A stretch of 64,000 bases of DNA. It comes from Halomonas litopenaei (lineage in GTDB: Bacteria > Pseudomonadota > Gammaproteobacteria > Pseudomonadales > Halomonadaceae). Below are positions 49,674-59,938 of this stretch, in pieces (the stretch's first letter is position 1; the number at the start of each line of letters is the position of its first letter). Under the pieces are notes generated by a model. It was not told the DNA's origin, ran no database searches, and saw only the letters and a program-made list of their open reading frames with translations. The stretch covers positions 62,001 to 126,000 of the forward strand of contig NZ_PXNS01000005.1 in assembly GCF_003045775.1 (NCBI RefSeq), in the 5' to 3' direction. Both the position numbers and the translations under genes were made by a program.

Positions 49674-49685
49674 GGGGGGGGGGGG
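49674..49685. repeat. Homopolymer of 12 G
   Basis: An uninterrupted G12 tract lies 40 bases past the slyX stop and just behind the trxB terminator. Tracts of this length are prone to slippage and to sequencing error. Confidence 0.85.
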
Positions 49686-49725
49686 CAGCGGCGGAGCAGT
49701 ACTGTCCTGTCCGCCGGGCCGGGCC

Positions 49726-50004
49726 TCAATAGTGTGGCGGCAACTCGTCCTCGGGGCCGGGGGCATCGCCCAGTCCGCGGTCGTTGCTGGCCGCCAGTTC
49801 GCGTAGCCTTTCCTGCATCAGGCGATTGATGCGTTCCAGCTCCATCATTCGGCGCTCCTGGCCGGCGATGGTGGCGTCCAGGCTGTCCAGCCAGTGTTCC
49901 TGGTAGGCCAGACGGCTCTCCAGTTCTTCGACACGCTTTGCTAGATCGGCGGACGACTTGTCAATACCCGTGATAGACTCATGTTGCGGTGTGTCACTGT
50001 TCAT
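49726..50004 (-). CDS. slyX: SlyX family protein
   Basis: 92 residues, somewhat longer than E. coli SlyX (72). Nearly the whole protein is one coiled coil ([19 protein letters not shown]...), and the C-terminus ends in the characteristic PPHY. The frame is open far upstream, but the earlier part overlaps the cold-shock-domain gene on the other strand and is not coding. Function remains unknown in the family. The gene is divergent from the membrane cold-shock protein gene. Confidence 0.88.
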   Translation of the reverse strand: MNSDTPQHESITGIDKSSADLAKRVEELESRLAYQEHWLDSLDATIAGQERRMMELERINRLMQERLRELAASNDRGLGDAPGPEDELPPHY

Positions 50005-50136
50005 CGTGTCAACTGCCTGCCTTGGGCTTTTTTCGAGAAGTCGTGGCGGAAGGATCTCGTCTGTGTATCGTGCATGGCCGCGGATCCCATGGTCATTCCA
50101 CCTGTTTTCACCATAAGAAGAGAGTTTTTCACGTCC

Positions 50137-50601
50137 ATGAAAAAAAGGGTATTCGTTCGTTGTTGTGTGATCAGTCTGCTGTTGGCCGCGCCTGCACCGC
50201 TGCTGATTGCTCTTGCCGTCAGCCTGGTGACCGGGCTGTCCGTCGAGGAGTTGCACGGCGCCATCGCCGAGGAGGCACTGCTGCATGGCTACCTTGCCGC
50301 TGCCGGAGCGGTCTTTGGCGTGTTGCTGGTAGCCACCCTGGCCCTCAATGCCCTGACGCCAAGGCTGGTCAACCTGGCCGAGGTCGAGGATGACGATCGC
50401 GAGATCGGCGAGGTCAAGTGGTTCAATGTCAACAAGGGCTACGGCTTCATCACCCGTGACGGGGGCGAGGACGTCTTTGTTCACTTCCGTGCCATCCGCG
50501 GCCGGGGCCATCGCACCCTGGCCGAAGGCCAGAGAGTACGCTACTACGTGATCGAGAACGAGCGCGGCCTGCAGGCCGACGACGTCACCGTCATCACCTG
50601 A
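50137..50601 (+). CDS. Membrane-anchored cold-shock domain protein
   Basis: 154 residues from the ATG at 50137 ([10 protein letters not shown]); longer starts at 50074 or 50089 are possible, since the ribosome site is weak here. Two hydrophobic helices occupy about residues 8-30 and 48-68, then an acidic linker ([12 protein letters not shown]). A complete cold-shock domain fills the C-terminus, with RNP1 KGYGFITRD and RNP2 VFVHF. The cold-shock domain binds single-stranded RNA or DNA; the helices would place it at the inner face of the membrane. Such a fusion is uncommon compared with free 70-residue Csp proteins. Confidence 0.82.
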   Translation: MKKRVFVRCCVISLLLAAPAPLLIALAVSLVTGLSVEELHGAIAEEALLHGYLAAAGAVFGVLLVATLALNALTPRLVNLAEVEDDDREIGEVKWFNVNKGYGFITRDGGEDVFVHFRAIRGRGHRTLAEGQRVRYYVIENERGLQADDVTVIT

Positions 50602-50623
50602 GCGCGATGCTCTCGCCATTGCC

Positions 50624-50656
50624 ACGACGCCCCGCCTAGTGCGGGGCGTTGTCGTT
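50624..50656. terminator. Bidirectional terminator
   Basis: A 12-bp stem (arms 50624-50635 and 50641-50652, one G-U pair, loop CTAGT) followed by CGTTT lies between the cold-shock gene and the convergent hypothetical gene after dapE. Confidence 0.7.
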
Positions 50657-50725
50657 TGTGGCGCCGCGGGTCTGCCTCTGCGCCCGTTTCAGTGCCCGGC
50701 TCAGGGCCAAACTGGGAGTGCCTCG

Positions 50726-51115
50726 TCAGTGTCCCGAGTCGGGCCAGTCGATGGCCGATTCGCTGCCGTCGGGTAACACCTGCAGGAAGCGGTCGGGGTC
50801 GTCGCCGGGCTGCCAGCCGCCCAGCGAGCAGCGCACCTCGCAGTCCAGCGCCAGGGCGGCGGCCCTGGCGAAGTCGGCGTCGGTGGGCCAGGGGGACTGG
50901 CCGCTGTCGAGCCAAAGGCTGGCGAAGCCATCGGCGGCCTTGCCGACCAGCAACACGGGAATGTCGGCACCATCGAGGTGACCTTCGGTGCGCCACTTGA
51001 GCTTGCCGCAGGGGGTCAGCGGCGGGGCATTCAGGGTGGCGCCGAGCCACTCGCCGATGCGCTCGGCGCTGGCCTCGCCAAGATAGATCTCGATATCCGG
51101 GTAGCGCTCGGTCAT
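50726..51115 (-). CDS. Hypothetical protein encoded directly after dapE
   Basis: 129 residues from the ATG at 51115, eight bases after AAGGAG; a GTG three bases earlier is also possible. The ribosome site lies in the last codons of dapE, so the two genes are closely coupled. The product is acidic, Trp-rich (WLDSGQSPWPTD, GGWQPGDDPDRFLQVLPDG), soluble, and without known motifs. It appears to be a small alpha/beta domain. I do not recognise it; the coupling hints at a role near DAP or peptidoglycan precursor metabolism, but that is weak evidence. Confidence 0.7.
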   Translation of the reverse strand: MTERYPDIEIYLGEASAERIGEWLGATLNAPPLTPCGKLKWRTEGHLDGADIPVLLVGKAADGFASLWLDSGQSPWPTDADFARAAALALDCEVRCSLGGWQPGDDPDRFLQVLPDGSESAIDWPDSGH

Positions 51116-51119
51116 CACT

Positions 51120-52316
51120 TCAGCTCCTTGCGTCGGCGAACAGCCGCGTCAGGATGGCTTCGTAGACCCGGCTCAGGTCATCCAGGTCTGCGGCGCGCAC
51201 GCGCTCGTCGACCTTGTGGATGGTGGCGTTGAGCGGGCCAAGTTCCACCACCTGGGCGCCTAGCGTGGCGATGAAGCGACCGTCGGAAGTACCGCCGGAG
51301 GTGGACAGCACCGGGGTGGTGCCGGTGACGTCGCGGACGCCGGCCACGGCGGCGTCGACCAGCGCCCCTTCGCGGGTCAGGAAGGGCTGGCCGTTGAGCG
51401 TCCAGTCGATCTCGAAGTCCAGGTCGAAGCCTCGCAGGATGGCCTCGGTGCGCTCGCGCAACTCGGCATCGGTGGTCTCGGTGGAGAAACGGAAGTTGAA
51501 GGTGGCCTCGACCTCGCCCGGGATCACATTGGTGGCACCGGTGCCGGCGCGCAGGTTCGAGATCTGGAAGCTGGTGGCAGGAAAGCAGTCGTTGCCGGCA
51601 TCCCAGTGTTCGTTGGCGAGGGCGTCCAGCGCCGGTGCGATCTGGTGAATCGGGTTACGCGCCAGGTGAGGATAGGCCACGTGGCCCTGGATGCCGCGGA
51701 CCTTGAGTACGCCGCCCAGCGAGCCGCGCCGGCCGTTCTTGATCACGTCGCCCAGGCGCTCGGTGGAAGAGGGCTCGCCGACGATGCAGTAGTCGAGGCG
51801 TTCGTTGCGCTCGCGCAGGTGCTCGACCACCGCACGAGTGCCATCCACCGCCGGGCCTTCCTCGTCGGCGGTGATCAGAAAGGCGATGCGTCCGGGGTGA
51901 TCGGGGTGGGCGCTGACAAAGCGCTCCACCGCCGTGACCATGGCGGCCAGACTGCCTTTCATGTCGGCGGCGCCGCGACCGCGCAGCATGCCGTCGTCAT
52001 CGATGATCGGGGCAAAGGGCGGGGTCTGCCACTGGTGCTCGGGTCCGGTGGGTACCACGTCGGTGTGGCCGGCGAAGGCCAGCACCGGGCCGTGGTGACC
52101 GTGCACCGCCCAGAAGTTTTCCACTTCGCCGAAGGGCAGCGACTCGATGTTGAAGCCCAGGCGCTCGAGGCGTTCGATCATCAGCGCCTGGCAGCCCATG
52201 TCGTCCGGGGTCACCGAAGGACGCCGCAACAGCTCGAGGGCAAGCTCCAGGGTGGGCGAGAGTGTCTCGGTGGTCGCGGGGGCGTCGGTCGGTGCAGGCA
52301 AGTCGGTAGTCGGCAT
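51120..52316 (-). CDS. dapE: Succinyl-diaminopimelate desuccinylase
   Basis: 398 residues, about 20 longer than usual because of an N-terminal Thr/Ala/Pro-rich extension ([15 protein letters not shown]). It hydrolyses N-succinyl-LL-DAP to LL-DAP in the lysine and peptidoglycan pathway, using two zinc ions. Metal ligands are in [22 protein letters not shown] and [10 protein letters not shown], with a further Glu in IVGEPSS and His near the C-terminus ([10 protein letters not shown]). It lies about 70 bases behind dapD. A start at a later ATG cannot be excluded. Confidence 0.95.
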   Translation of the reverse strand: MPTTDLPAPTDAPATTETLSPTLELALELLRRPSVTPDDMGCQALMIERLERLGFNIESLPFGEVENFWAVHGHHGPVLAFAGHTDVVPTGPEHQWQTPPFAPIIDDDGMLRGRGAADMKGSLAAMVTAVERFVSAHPDHPGRIAFLITADEEGPAVDGTRAVVEHLRERNERLDYCIVGEPSSTERLGDVIKNGRRGSLGGVLKVRGIQGHVAYPHLARNPIHQIAPALDALANEHWDAGNDCFPATSFQISNLRAGTGATNVIPGEVEATFNFRFSTETTDAELRERTEAILRGFDLDFEIDWTLNGQPFLTREGALVDAAVAGVRDVTGTTPVLSTSGGTSDGRFIATLGAQVVELGPLNATIHKVDERVRAADLDDLSRVYEAILTRLFADARS

Positions 52317-52361
52317 AGCGGTCTCGAAGAAAGGCGGCGGCCAGGGCCGCCGCGCTCGGGA

Positions 52362-53387
52362 TCAATTGTGGGCATGCAGCGCTTCGTTGAGGGCGATGGC
52401 GCTCTTGTTGGTCAGGCACTCGATACGGCCGTTGGTCGAGTTGCGACGCAGCAGCAGATCGTCCTGGCCGGCCAGTTCGCGGGCCGCCAGGGTGCGTACT
52501 TCCTGGCCCTGGTCATCGAGCAGGGTGACCTTGGCGCCGGCGGTGATGTAGAGCCCGGCCTCGACGGTGCAGCGGTCGCCCAGCGGGATACCGATACCGG
52601 CGTTGGCGCCGATCAGGCAGCCTTCACCCACCGAGATGATGATGTTGCCGCCACCTGACAGGGTACCCATGGTGGAACAGCCACCGCCCAGGTCGGAGCC
52701 CTTGCCGACCACCACGCCGGCCGAGATACGGCCCTCGATCATGCCCGGGCCTTCGGTGCCGGCGTTGAAGTTGACGAAGCCCTCGTGCATCACCGTGGTG
52801 CCCTCGCCCAGGTAGGCGCCCAGACGCACCCGTGCGGTGTCGGCGATGCGCACGCCATTGGGCACCACGTAGTCGGTCATCTTGGGGAACTTGTCGACAC
52901 AGTCCACCGACAGGGTGCGACCTTCCAGGCGGGCCTTGAGGCGGCGTGCCGGCAGCTCGATGATGTCGATGGCGCCTTCGCTGCTCCAGGCAATATTGCG
53001 CAGCAGACCGAACATGCCGGTGAGGTCGAGCTGGTGCGGCTTGACCAGGCGATGGGACAGCAGGTGCAGCTTGAGGTAGACCTCCGGGGCGCTCTGGGGC
53101 GGCAGGTCCTCACTGATGAAGGTCGCCACCAGCGGACGCTGGCTGGCGCTGAGGCTGGCGGCCAGTTCGGCCTGCTCCGGGTGGCCGGCGTCGCGCAGGG
53201 CGTCGGCCAGGGCCTGGCAGTGTTCCGGCAGGAAGCTGACGGCGGCGGTGCCCTGGGGCGCGTCGAGTACCCGGGCGGCGGCCTCTACCAGGCTGGCGTC
53301 GGGGGCGAGCAGCGGCGCCGGGTAGTAGACCTCGAGCCAGTCGCCCTGGGTGTTCTGGGTGCCGATGCCGAGTGCAAAGCTGTGCAT
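52362..53387 (-). CDS. dapD: Tetrahydrodipicolinate N-succinyltransferase
   Basis: 341 residues from the ATG at 53387 (MHSFALGIGT), behind AAGGA; the frame extends to 53423 without a better start. This is the longer Pseudomonas-type DapD, with an N-terminal alpha/beta domain and a left-handed beta-helix of hexapeptide repeats (VRIADTARVRLGAYLGEGT, IEGRISAGVVVGKGSDLGGG). It succinylates tetrahydrodipicolinate using succinyl-CoA. It sits between the ArsC-like gene and dapE. Confidence 0.95.
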   Translation of the reverse strand: MHSFALGIGTQNTQGDWLEVYYPAPLLAPDASLVEAAARVLDAPQGTAAVSFLPEHCQALADALRDAGHPEQAELAASLSASQRPLVATFISEDLPPQSAPEVYLKLHLLSHRLVKPHQLDLTGMFGLLRNIAWSSEGAIDIIELPARRLKARLEGRTLSVDCVDKFPKMTDYVVPNGVRIADTARVRLGAYLGEGTTVMHEGFVNFNAGTEGPGMIEGRISAGVVVGKGSDLGGGCSTMGTLSGGGNIIISVGEGCLIGANAGIGIPLGDRCTVEAGLYITAGAKVTLLDDQGQEVRTLAARELAGQDDLLLRRNSTNGRIECLTNKSAIALNEALHAHN

Positions 53388-53437
53388 GCCGTATGTCCTT
53401 TTCGTAGGTACTGGAATTCGCAAAGAGGGGCGAAAAA

Positions 53438-53776
53438 TTAGAGGTCGTCGTAGTCGCCGTCGCGATAGCCGACCAGGATGTCGTCGCCGGTGTCGAGCAG
53501 CGGGCGCTTGATCAGGGTCGGGTTGGCGAGCATCAATTCGCGGGCCTTGTTGGCGTCGACGTCGTTCTTGTCGTCGTCAGGTAGCTGGCGCCAGGTGGTG
53601 CTGCGCTTGTTGAGCAGGGTCAGCACCGGCACCGACTCGAGGAAGTGCTCGAGCAGGGCCGCCGATACGCCATCGGCGCGCAGGTCATGGACCTGGTAGG
53701 GGTGGCCGCTGCCGTCCAGCGCCTTCTGGGCCTTGCGGCAGGTATCGCAGTTCTTGATCACGTAGAGCGTCAGCAT
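53438..53776 (-). CDS. ArsC-family thioredoxin-fold protein (Spx/YffB-like)
   Basis: 112 residues from the ATG at 53776 behind GAGGA. The N-terminal LYVIKNCDTCRKAQKAL holds a CxxC motif, and ANPTLIKRPLLDT carries the ArsC-family R-P motif. Arsenate reduction is not likely; the YffB subgroup has no proven substrate, though glutathione-dependent reduction has been suggested. Its fixed position between dapC and dapD is shared with Pseudomonas and suggests a link to the pathway. Confidence 0.85.
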   Translation of the reverse strand: MLTLYVIKNCDTCRKAQKALDGSGHPYQVHDLRADGVSAALLEHFLESVPVLTLLNKRSTTWRQLPDDDKNDVDANKARELMLANPTLIKRPLLDTGDDILVGYRDGDYDDL

Positions 53777-53819
53777 GGGGCCCGTCCTCAATGTTCGTTG
53801 GTCGTGGCGTCGGTCGGGA

Positions 53820-55016
53820 TCAGCCGCGTGCGAGCAGGTCGCGGATGCGCTCGGCCGCTTCCCGAGTGGGGGCCAGTTCGTCCACCAGTGCCAGTCTCAG
53901 CCGACCGGCGCCCGGGTTGGTGCCGTCGCTGCCGGTTCTGCCCATGTAGCTGCCCGGCAGGACGCTGACGTGGGCCTCGGCGTAGAGTCGCCTGGTGAAG
54001 GCGGCGTCGTCACCGTCGGGGACCGCTGGCCACAGATAAAAGCTAGCCTCGGGGGCGGGAAAGTCCATCACCGGTGCGAGGATCTCGGTGACCGCGGCGA
54101 ACTTGGCGCGGTAGGCGTCTCGGTTGTCGCGCACGTGGGCTTCGTCGGACCAGGCGGCGATCGAGGCCTGCTGGATCGGCTGCGCCATGGCGCAGCCGTG
54201 GTAGGTGCGGTAGCGACGAAAGCGGCTGATCAGCTCGGCGTCGCCTGCGACGAAGCCCGAGCGTAGCCCCGGCAGGTTCGAACGCTTGGACAGCGAGTGG
54301 AACACCAGGCAGCGGTGATAGTCGTGGCGCCCCATGGCGGCGGCGGCCTGCAACAGTCCCGGTGGTGGCGCCTGCTCATCCAGGTACAGCTCCGAGTAGC
54401 ACTCGTCGGAGGCGATGATGAAGTCGTACTCGTCGGCCAGGGCGATCAACTGCTGGAACTCTTCGATCGGGGTCACCGCGCCGGTGGGGTTGCCCGGCGA
54501 ACACAAGAACACCAGCTGCACCTGGCGCCAGGTGTCGGCGTCGACGGCCGAGAAATCCGGGCGGAAGTCGTTGTCGGCACGGCAGTCGAGGTATAGCGGG
54601 GTGCCGCCGGCCAGCAGGGCGGCGCCTTCATAGATCTGGTAGAAGGGGTTGGGCACCGCCACCCGCGCCGGGCGTGAGCGATCGAGACAGGCCTGGACGA
54701 AGGCGAAGATGGCCTCGCGGGTACCGTTGACCGGCAGCACCTGGTGCTCGGCGTCGAGCCCGTCCAGGCCGAAGCGGCTACTGGCCCAGTCGGCGATGGC
54801 CTGACGCAGCTCGGGCAGTCCGGCGATGGCCGGATAGCGGGCGAAGTCATGCTGATGTCGGACCAGGGCGTCGAGTGCCGCCTGGTAGGGCGCATGCTGT
54901 GGCTCGCCGATGGTCAGCGGACGATGGGCGAGGTCGGCTGGTGGCGTCAGGTCCGCCTTCAGCGCCGCCAGGCGCTCGAAGGGGTAGGGTTGCAAGGCGT
55001 CGAGATCAGGGTTCAT
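53820..55016 (-). CDS. dapC: N-succinyl-L,L-DAP aminotransferase
   Basis: 398 residues of a fold-type I PLP aminotransferase. The PLP lysine is in FHSLSKRSNLPGLRSGF; other landmarks are NPFYQIYEGAALLAGG and CSPGNPTGAV. The assignment as DapC rather than another class I aminotransferase rests on its place with dapD and dapE and on the full-length family similarity. It supplies the amino group of succinyl-DAP, using glutamate. glnD lies upstream, separated by about 155 bases. Confidence 0.93.
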   Translation of the reverse strand: MNPDLDALQPYPFERLAALKADLTPPADLAHRPLTIGEPQHAPYQAALDALVRHQHDFARYPAIAGLPELRQAIADWASSRFGLDGLDAEHQVLPVNGTREAIFAFVQACLDRSRPARVAVPNPFYQIYEGAALLAGGTPLYLDCRADNDFRPDFSAVDADTWRQVQLVFLCSPGNPTGAVTPIEEFQQLIALADEYDFIIASDECYSELYLDEQAPPPGLLQAAAAMGRHDYHRCLVFHSLSKRSNLPGLRSGFVAGDAELISRFRRYRTYHGCAMAQPIQQASIAAWSDEAHVRDNRDAYRAKFAAVTEILAPVMDFPAPEASFYLWPAVPDGDDAAFTRRLYAEAHVSVLPGSYMGRTGSDGTNPGAGRLRLALVDELAPTREAAERIRDLLARG

Positions 55017-55172
55017 GGGGTCCAGGCGCGCCCTTGGGGCGTCGTTGTCATCACGGGAGTGGGTGCCGTCGGCGCGGGGCGCGACCGGGCATCGATTATA
55101 GGGAAGGGGCGTACCAGCCTCAAATCGACGCGCCTTGCCTGCTGTGTGATTCAGGTCAGCTCGGCGGGGCCG

Positions 55173-57848
55173 CTAGACACTGAGGACGTCGATCAGCCGT
55201 TCGCGCAACTGCTGCTGGCGCTCGGGGTCGGTGATCGGTCGGCCTTCGCGGTCGGTGACGTAGAAGACGTCCTCGACGCGCTCGCCGAGGGTCGCGATCT
55301 TCGCCGCCGACAGGGTGATGCCCTGCTCCATGAAGATACTGCCGACCCGAGCCAGCAGGCCGGGCCGGTCCGGTGCGGTCAGCTCCAGCAGGGTGCGCTC
55401 GCCACCCGGGTCCTGTTCGATGGCCACCTGGGTGGCCACCTTGAAGTGCTTGAGCTGGCGCGGGGTGTGGCGGGTGACGATGGTCGGGTAGTCGTCCGGG
55501 TCGTCGAGCTCTTCGACCAGGTGGCGGCGAATCTCCTCGAGGCGGCTGGCGTCGCGGATCGGCTTGTCGTGGTCATCGAGCACGATGAAGGTGTTCAGCG
55601 TCCAGTCATTGAGCGAGGTGGCGATGCGCGCGTCGTGGATCGACAGCCCGAGCTGCTCCATGGCGGCGGCGGTGGCGGCGAACAGGTCATCCACCGAACG
55701 GGTATGGATAAATACCTTGGTCCCGCCCTCGGCCATGTCGTCGGTGGGCGCGTTGATCAGGATCAGCGGCAGCTCGCTGCCGGCGTGGGCCAGCATGCCC
55801 TGGGTCTGCCACACCACCTCGCTGGAGGCGTACTGCAGGAAGAAGTCCTCGCCGAGCGACTCCCACAGGGCGTCGACCCGCGCCATGTCGGCGCCGATCG
55901 TGGCCAGCAGCGAGTGCGCCTCCTCGCGGGTCTCGCGGACCCAGTCGGCGCGCTCCAGCGGGTTCTCGAGGCCACGCCGCAGCGCCCGCCGTGTCTCGGC
56001 GTGGAGCTGGCGCATCAGCGAGGCGCGCCAGCCATTCCACAGGGTGGGATTGGTCGCGGTAATGTCGGCCACGGTGAGGATGTACAGGTAGTCCAGGCGG
56101 GTCTCGTCGCCGACGCTGGCGGCGAAGTCGCGGATCACCTCGGGGTCGGTGATGTCGCGCTTCTGGGCGATCATCGACATCAGCAGGTGGTTTTCCACCA
56201 GCCAGCTGACCAGTCGGGTATCACGCTGGCTGAGCCCGTGGCGTTCGGCGAAATCCTCGACCTCGCGGGCGCCGATCAGCGAATGATCGCCGCCGCGGCC
56301 CTTGCCGATGTCGTGGAACAGCCCGGCGATCCACAGGATCTCCATCTTCGGCGCCTGGTGAATCAGGGTCGCCGCCACCGGGAACTCCTTCTTCGCCTCG
56401 GGCTTGCGGAAGCCGTGCAAGCACTTCAGCAGGCGCAGGGTGTGGGCGTCCACGGTGTAGATATGGAACAGATCGTGCTGCATCAGGCCGACCGCCTGGC
56501 CGAAGGCCGGCAGATACTTGCCCAGCACCCCGTAGCGATTCATCCGGCGTAGCTGGCGGGCGACATTGCCACCGGAGCGCAACAGCGCCATGAACAGCGC
56601 CTGGTGACGCGGGTCGTTGCGGTAGCGGTCGTCCATCAGGTGGCGATGGTCGCGGATCAGGCGGATGGTGTCGGCGCGTACGCCTTCGATCTCGGGGTGC
56701 TCGGCCATCAGGTAGAACAGCTCGAGCAGCGCCGCCGGCTGGTCGCGGAACAGGGTCCGCGAGCGCACCTGGATGTAGCCGCCGGCGATCTCGAAACGCT
56801 CGTTCAGCGGGGTCACGCTGATCGGGGTGTCGGGCCTCAGGATCTGTTCGTCGAAGTGCTGCAGCAGCATGTCGTTGAGCCCGGCCAGGGCGGTGACATG
56901 GCGGTAGTAGCGCTTCATGAACTGTTCCACCGCCAGGCGCTCGGGACTGTCGCGGTAGCCGAACAGCTCGGCGATGGTGTTCTGGTGGTCGAACAGCAGC
57001 CGATCCTCGGCGCGCCCGGTGAGCATGTGCAGGGCGTAGCGGACCTGCCACAGGAAGGCCTGCCCCTGGCTCAGGATGCGGTGCTCGGCATCGTTCATGA
57101 AGCCCTTGGCGACCACGTCCTCGTAGGACTCGGTATCGAAGTGGCGCTTGGCCACCCAGCCGATCATCTGGATATCGCGAAGCCCCCCGGGGGAGCTCTT
57201 GATGTTCGGCTCGAGGTGATACTCGGAGTTGTTGAAGCGGTAGTGGCGGGTGATCTGCTCCTGCCACTTGGCCTCGAAGAAGCGGTCTGCCGGCCACATG
57301 CGCTCGCCGGACAGGCGCTCGCGCATGGCCTGGCGCAGGGCCTCGCGGCCGGCCAGGGTGCGTGACTCGAGCAGATTGGTGATGACGGTGACGTCGGCCT
57401 TCGCCTCGCGCTCGCAGTCGTTGAGCGAGCGCACGCTGTGGCCGATCTCGAGACCGATGTCCCACAGGAAGGTGATGAAGGCGGTCAGCGGCTCGCGGTA
57501 GGGCGTGTCATCGTCGTCCTCGAGCAGGAACATCAGGTCGATGTCCGAATGAGGGTGCAGCTCACCGCGGCCGTAGCCCCCCACCGCCAGTAGCGCTACA
57601 CCATCGTCCAGGCCTGGCTGGCGTGCCCAGGCCAGCGCCAGCAGCTGGTCCAGGCACCAGGCCCGTCCTCGCACCAGGTCGCGGATGTCGGCGCCGCCGA
57701 GGAAGCGCTCGTCCAGCCGCGACTGGATCTCCTTGAGCGCGCCCTTGAAGGGCGCGATGGGGGAGCGCTGGCCCTCGAGCTGGCGAGCGAAGTCGTCGAA
57801 GTCGAACAGCTCGAATTCCGGTGCGAAGCGATAGTGGTGCAGCAGCAT
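55173..57848 (-). CDS. glnD: Bifunctional uridylyltransferase/uridylyl-removing enzyme (PII)
   Basis: 891 residues, full family length. It senses glutamine and adds or removes UMP on PII proteins, setting nitrogen control. The N-terminal nucleotidyltransferase has GGYGRGELHPHSDIDLMFL, the middle HD domain has AGLFHDIGKGRGGDHS, and two C-terminal ACT domains (VFIHTRSVDDLFAATA and LLELTAPDRPGLLARVG) bind glutamine. It is seven bases from map and co-directional, so it is probably transcribed from the map promoter. Confidence 0.97.
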   Translation of the reverse strand: MLLHHYRFAPEFELFDFDDFARQLEGQRSPIAPFKGALKEIQSRLDERFLGGADIRDLVRGRAWCLDQLLALAWARQPGLDDGVALLAVGGYGRGELHPHSDIDLMFLLEDDDDTPYREPLTAFITFLWDIGLEIGHSVRSLNDCEREAKADVTVITNLLESRTLAGREALRQAMRERLSGERMWPADRFFEAKWQEQITRHYRFNNSEYHLEPNIKSSPGGLRDIQMIGWVAKRHFDTESYEDVVAKGFMNDAEHRILSQGQAFLWQVRYALHMLTGRAEDRLLFDHQNTIAELFGYRDSPERLAVEQFMKRYYRHVTALAGLNDMLLQHFDEQILRPDTPISVTPLNERFEIAGGYIQVRSRTLFRDQPAALLELFYLMAEHPEIEGVRADTIRLIRDHRHLMDDRYRNDPRHQALFMALLRSGGNVARQLRRMNRYGVLGKYLPAFGQAVGLMQHDLFHIYTVDAHTLRLLKCLHGFRKPEAKKEFPVAATLIHQAPKMEILWIAGLFHDIGKGRGGDHSLIGAREVEDFAERHGLSQRDTRLVSWLVENHLLMSMIAQKRDITDPEVIRDFAASVGDETRLDYLYILTVADITATNPTLWNGWRASLMRQLHAETRRALRRGLENPLERADWVRETREEAHSLLATIGADMARVDALWESLGEDFFLQYASSEVVWQTQGMLAHAGSELPLILINAPTDDMAEGGTKVFIHTRSVDDLFAATAAAMEQLGLSIHDARIATSLNDWTLNTFIVLDDHDKPIRDASRLEEIRRHLVEELDDPDDYPTIVTRHTPRQLKHFKVATQVAIEQDPGGERTLLELTAPDRPGLLARVGSIFMEQGITLSAAKIATLGERVEDVFYVTDREGRPITDPERQQQLRERLIDVLSV

Positions 57849-57854
57849 GGGCTC

Positions 57855-58646
<792 letters not shown>

Positions 58647-59041
58647 GGAATCTCGGTCTGGGTGGTGTCGCCCCGGCGCAGGCGGCTGAGCCGAGTCGCT
58701 GGCTCGCGGCGACGATGACCGCGGCGACTCCGGGGAGGGACGCGTCGAGGTGCGCGAGACGTTGGGCGACTTCAATTCGAAGGTCATCCATGGTATAAAG
58801 CTGCGCGCTTTCCTGCAATCGCCGTTCCTTGCTGGTGTTTTCGTCGAGACCTTGGTCTTGCGATCGCCTGCAACGGGATAGCCCGCTGGCGAGCGACAAA
58901 CAGTAGAAGAGGTCTCCATGACGGAGCCTCGCGCCTTGAAAACACACACGCACCGACACATGGTCCCGGGTGCCTGAGGGAAACCTCTGGTCGGATCCAT
59001 GGGGTGCGTGGAGGCCTAACCCGATTTTTCAGGAGTCATCC
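58647..59041. other. Divergent map/rpsB region and rpsB leader
   Basis: The 395-base gap holds the rpsB promoter at 58771-58799 and a leader of about 235 bases before the S2 start, long enough for the feedback control known for rpsB mRNA. I could not define a specific S2-binding fold by eye. No open frame with a ribosome site is present. Confidence 0.45.
58771..58799 (+). promoter_or_regulatory. Predicted rpsB promoter with extended -10
   Basis: TATAAA (58794-58799) preceded by TGG forms an extended -10; TTCAAT (58771-58776) is a poor -35 at 17 bases. The sequence after it, GCTGCGCGC, is the GC-rich discriminator type seen at stringently controlled promoters. Confidence 0.55.
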
Positions 59042-59788
59042 ATGGCACACGTCAATATGCGTGACCTGCTCAAGGCAGGCGCACACTTCGGTCACCAGAC
59101 CCGTTACTGGAACCCGAAGATGGGCAAGTTCATCTTCGGCGCTCGTAACAAGATTCACATCATCAACCTCGAGCATACCCTTCCGGCGCTCAACGAGGCG
59201 ATCGATGTGGTCGAGAAGATGGCCGCTTCCAACAACAAGATCCTGTTCGTCGGTACCAAGCGTAGCGCGAGCAAGATCATCAAGGAAGAAGCGAACCGTG
59301 TGAGTCAGCCGTTCGTCAACCACCGCTGGCTCGGCGGCATGCTGACGAACTACAAGACCATTCGTCAGTCCATCAAGCGTCTGCGCGAACTCGAAACCAT
59401 GCACGAAGATGGCACCTTCGAGAAGCTGACCAAGAAAGAAGTCCTGATGGCCACCCGCGAGCAGGACAAGCTCGAGCGTTCCATCGGCGGTATCAAGGAT
59501 ATGGGCGGCCTGCCGGACGCACTGTTCGTGATCGACGTCGACCACGAGCGCATCGCCATCAACGAGGCGAACAAGCTGGGCATCCCGGTCATCGGTGTGG
59601 TCGACACCAACTCCGATCCGGACGGCGTCGACTACGTGATCCCGGGCAACGATGACTCCATCCGCGCCATCCAGATCTACGTCAAGGCCATCGCCGATGC
59701 CTGTGGCCGTGCGAAGGAAGGTCGCCCCGATGAGTTCGTCGAAGTGACCGACAGCGAAGGCGACGCCGCCGCTGCCGCTGCCGAGTAA
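59042..59788 (+). CDS. rpsB: 30S ribosomal protein S2
   Basis: 248 residues from the ATG behind [41 protein letters not shown] and [15 protein letters not shown] are diagnostic. S2 joins the small subunit late and contacts S1. The C-terminus is an acidic, alanine-rich tail ([10 protein letters not shown]). It heads the rpsB-tsf-pyrH-frr-uppS-cdsA series, with a hairpin before tsf. Confidence 0.97.
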   Translation: MAHVNMRDLLKAGAHFGHQTRYWNPKMGKFIFGARNKIHIINLEHTLPALNEAIDVVEKMAASNNKILFVGTKRSASKIIKEEANRVSQPFVNHRWLGGMLTNYKTIRQSIKRLRELETMHEDGTFEKLTKKEVLMATREQDKLERSIGGIKDMGGLPDALFVIDVDHERIAINEANKLGIPVIGVVDTNSDPDGVDYVIPGNDDSIRAIQIYVKAIADACGRAKEGRPDEFVEVTDSEGDAAAAAAE

Positions 59789-59843
59789 GCTTCGGCCCGC
59801 CTGGGCCAGCCGATCGCGCAAGCGATCCACGCCGGACAGGCGC

Positions 59844-59870
59844 AAAGGGGGCCGTGGCCCCCTTTTCTCT
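59844..59870 (+). terminator. Terminator/attenuator between rpsB and tsf
   Basis: AAAGGGGGCC (59844-59853) pairs with GGCCCCCTTT (59856-59865), followed by TCTCT. Such a site lowers but does not abolish tsf transcription in related bacteria. Confidence 0.75.
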
Positions 59871-59938
59871 ACTTCAGGCCCGCGGTAATACCGAGGGTCT
59901 CTCCGACACCCAGGTCGAACCATTTAGAGGTGAATACC

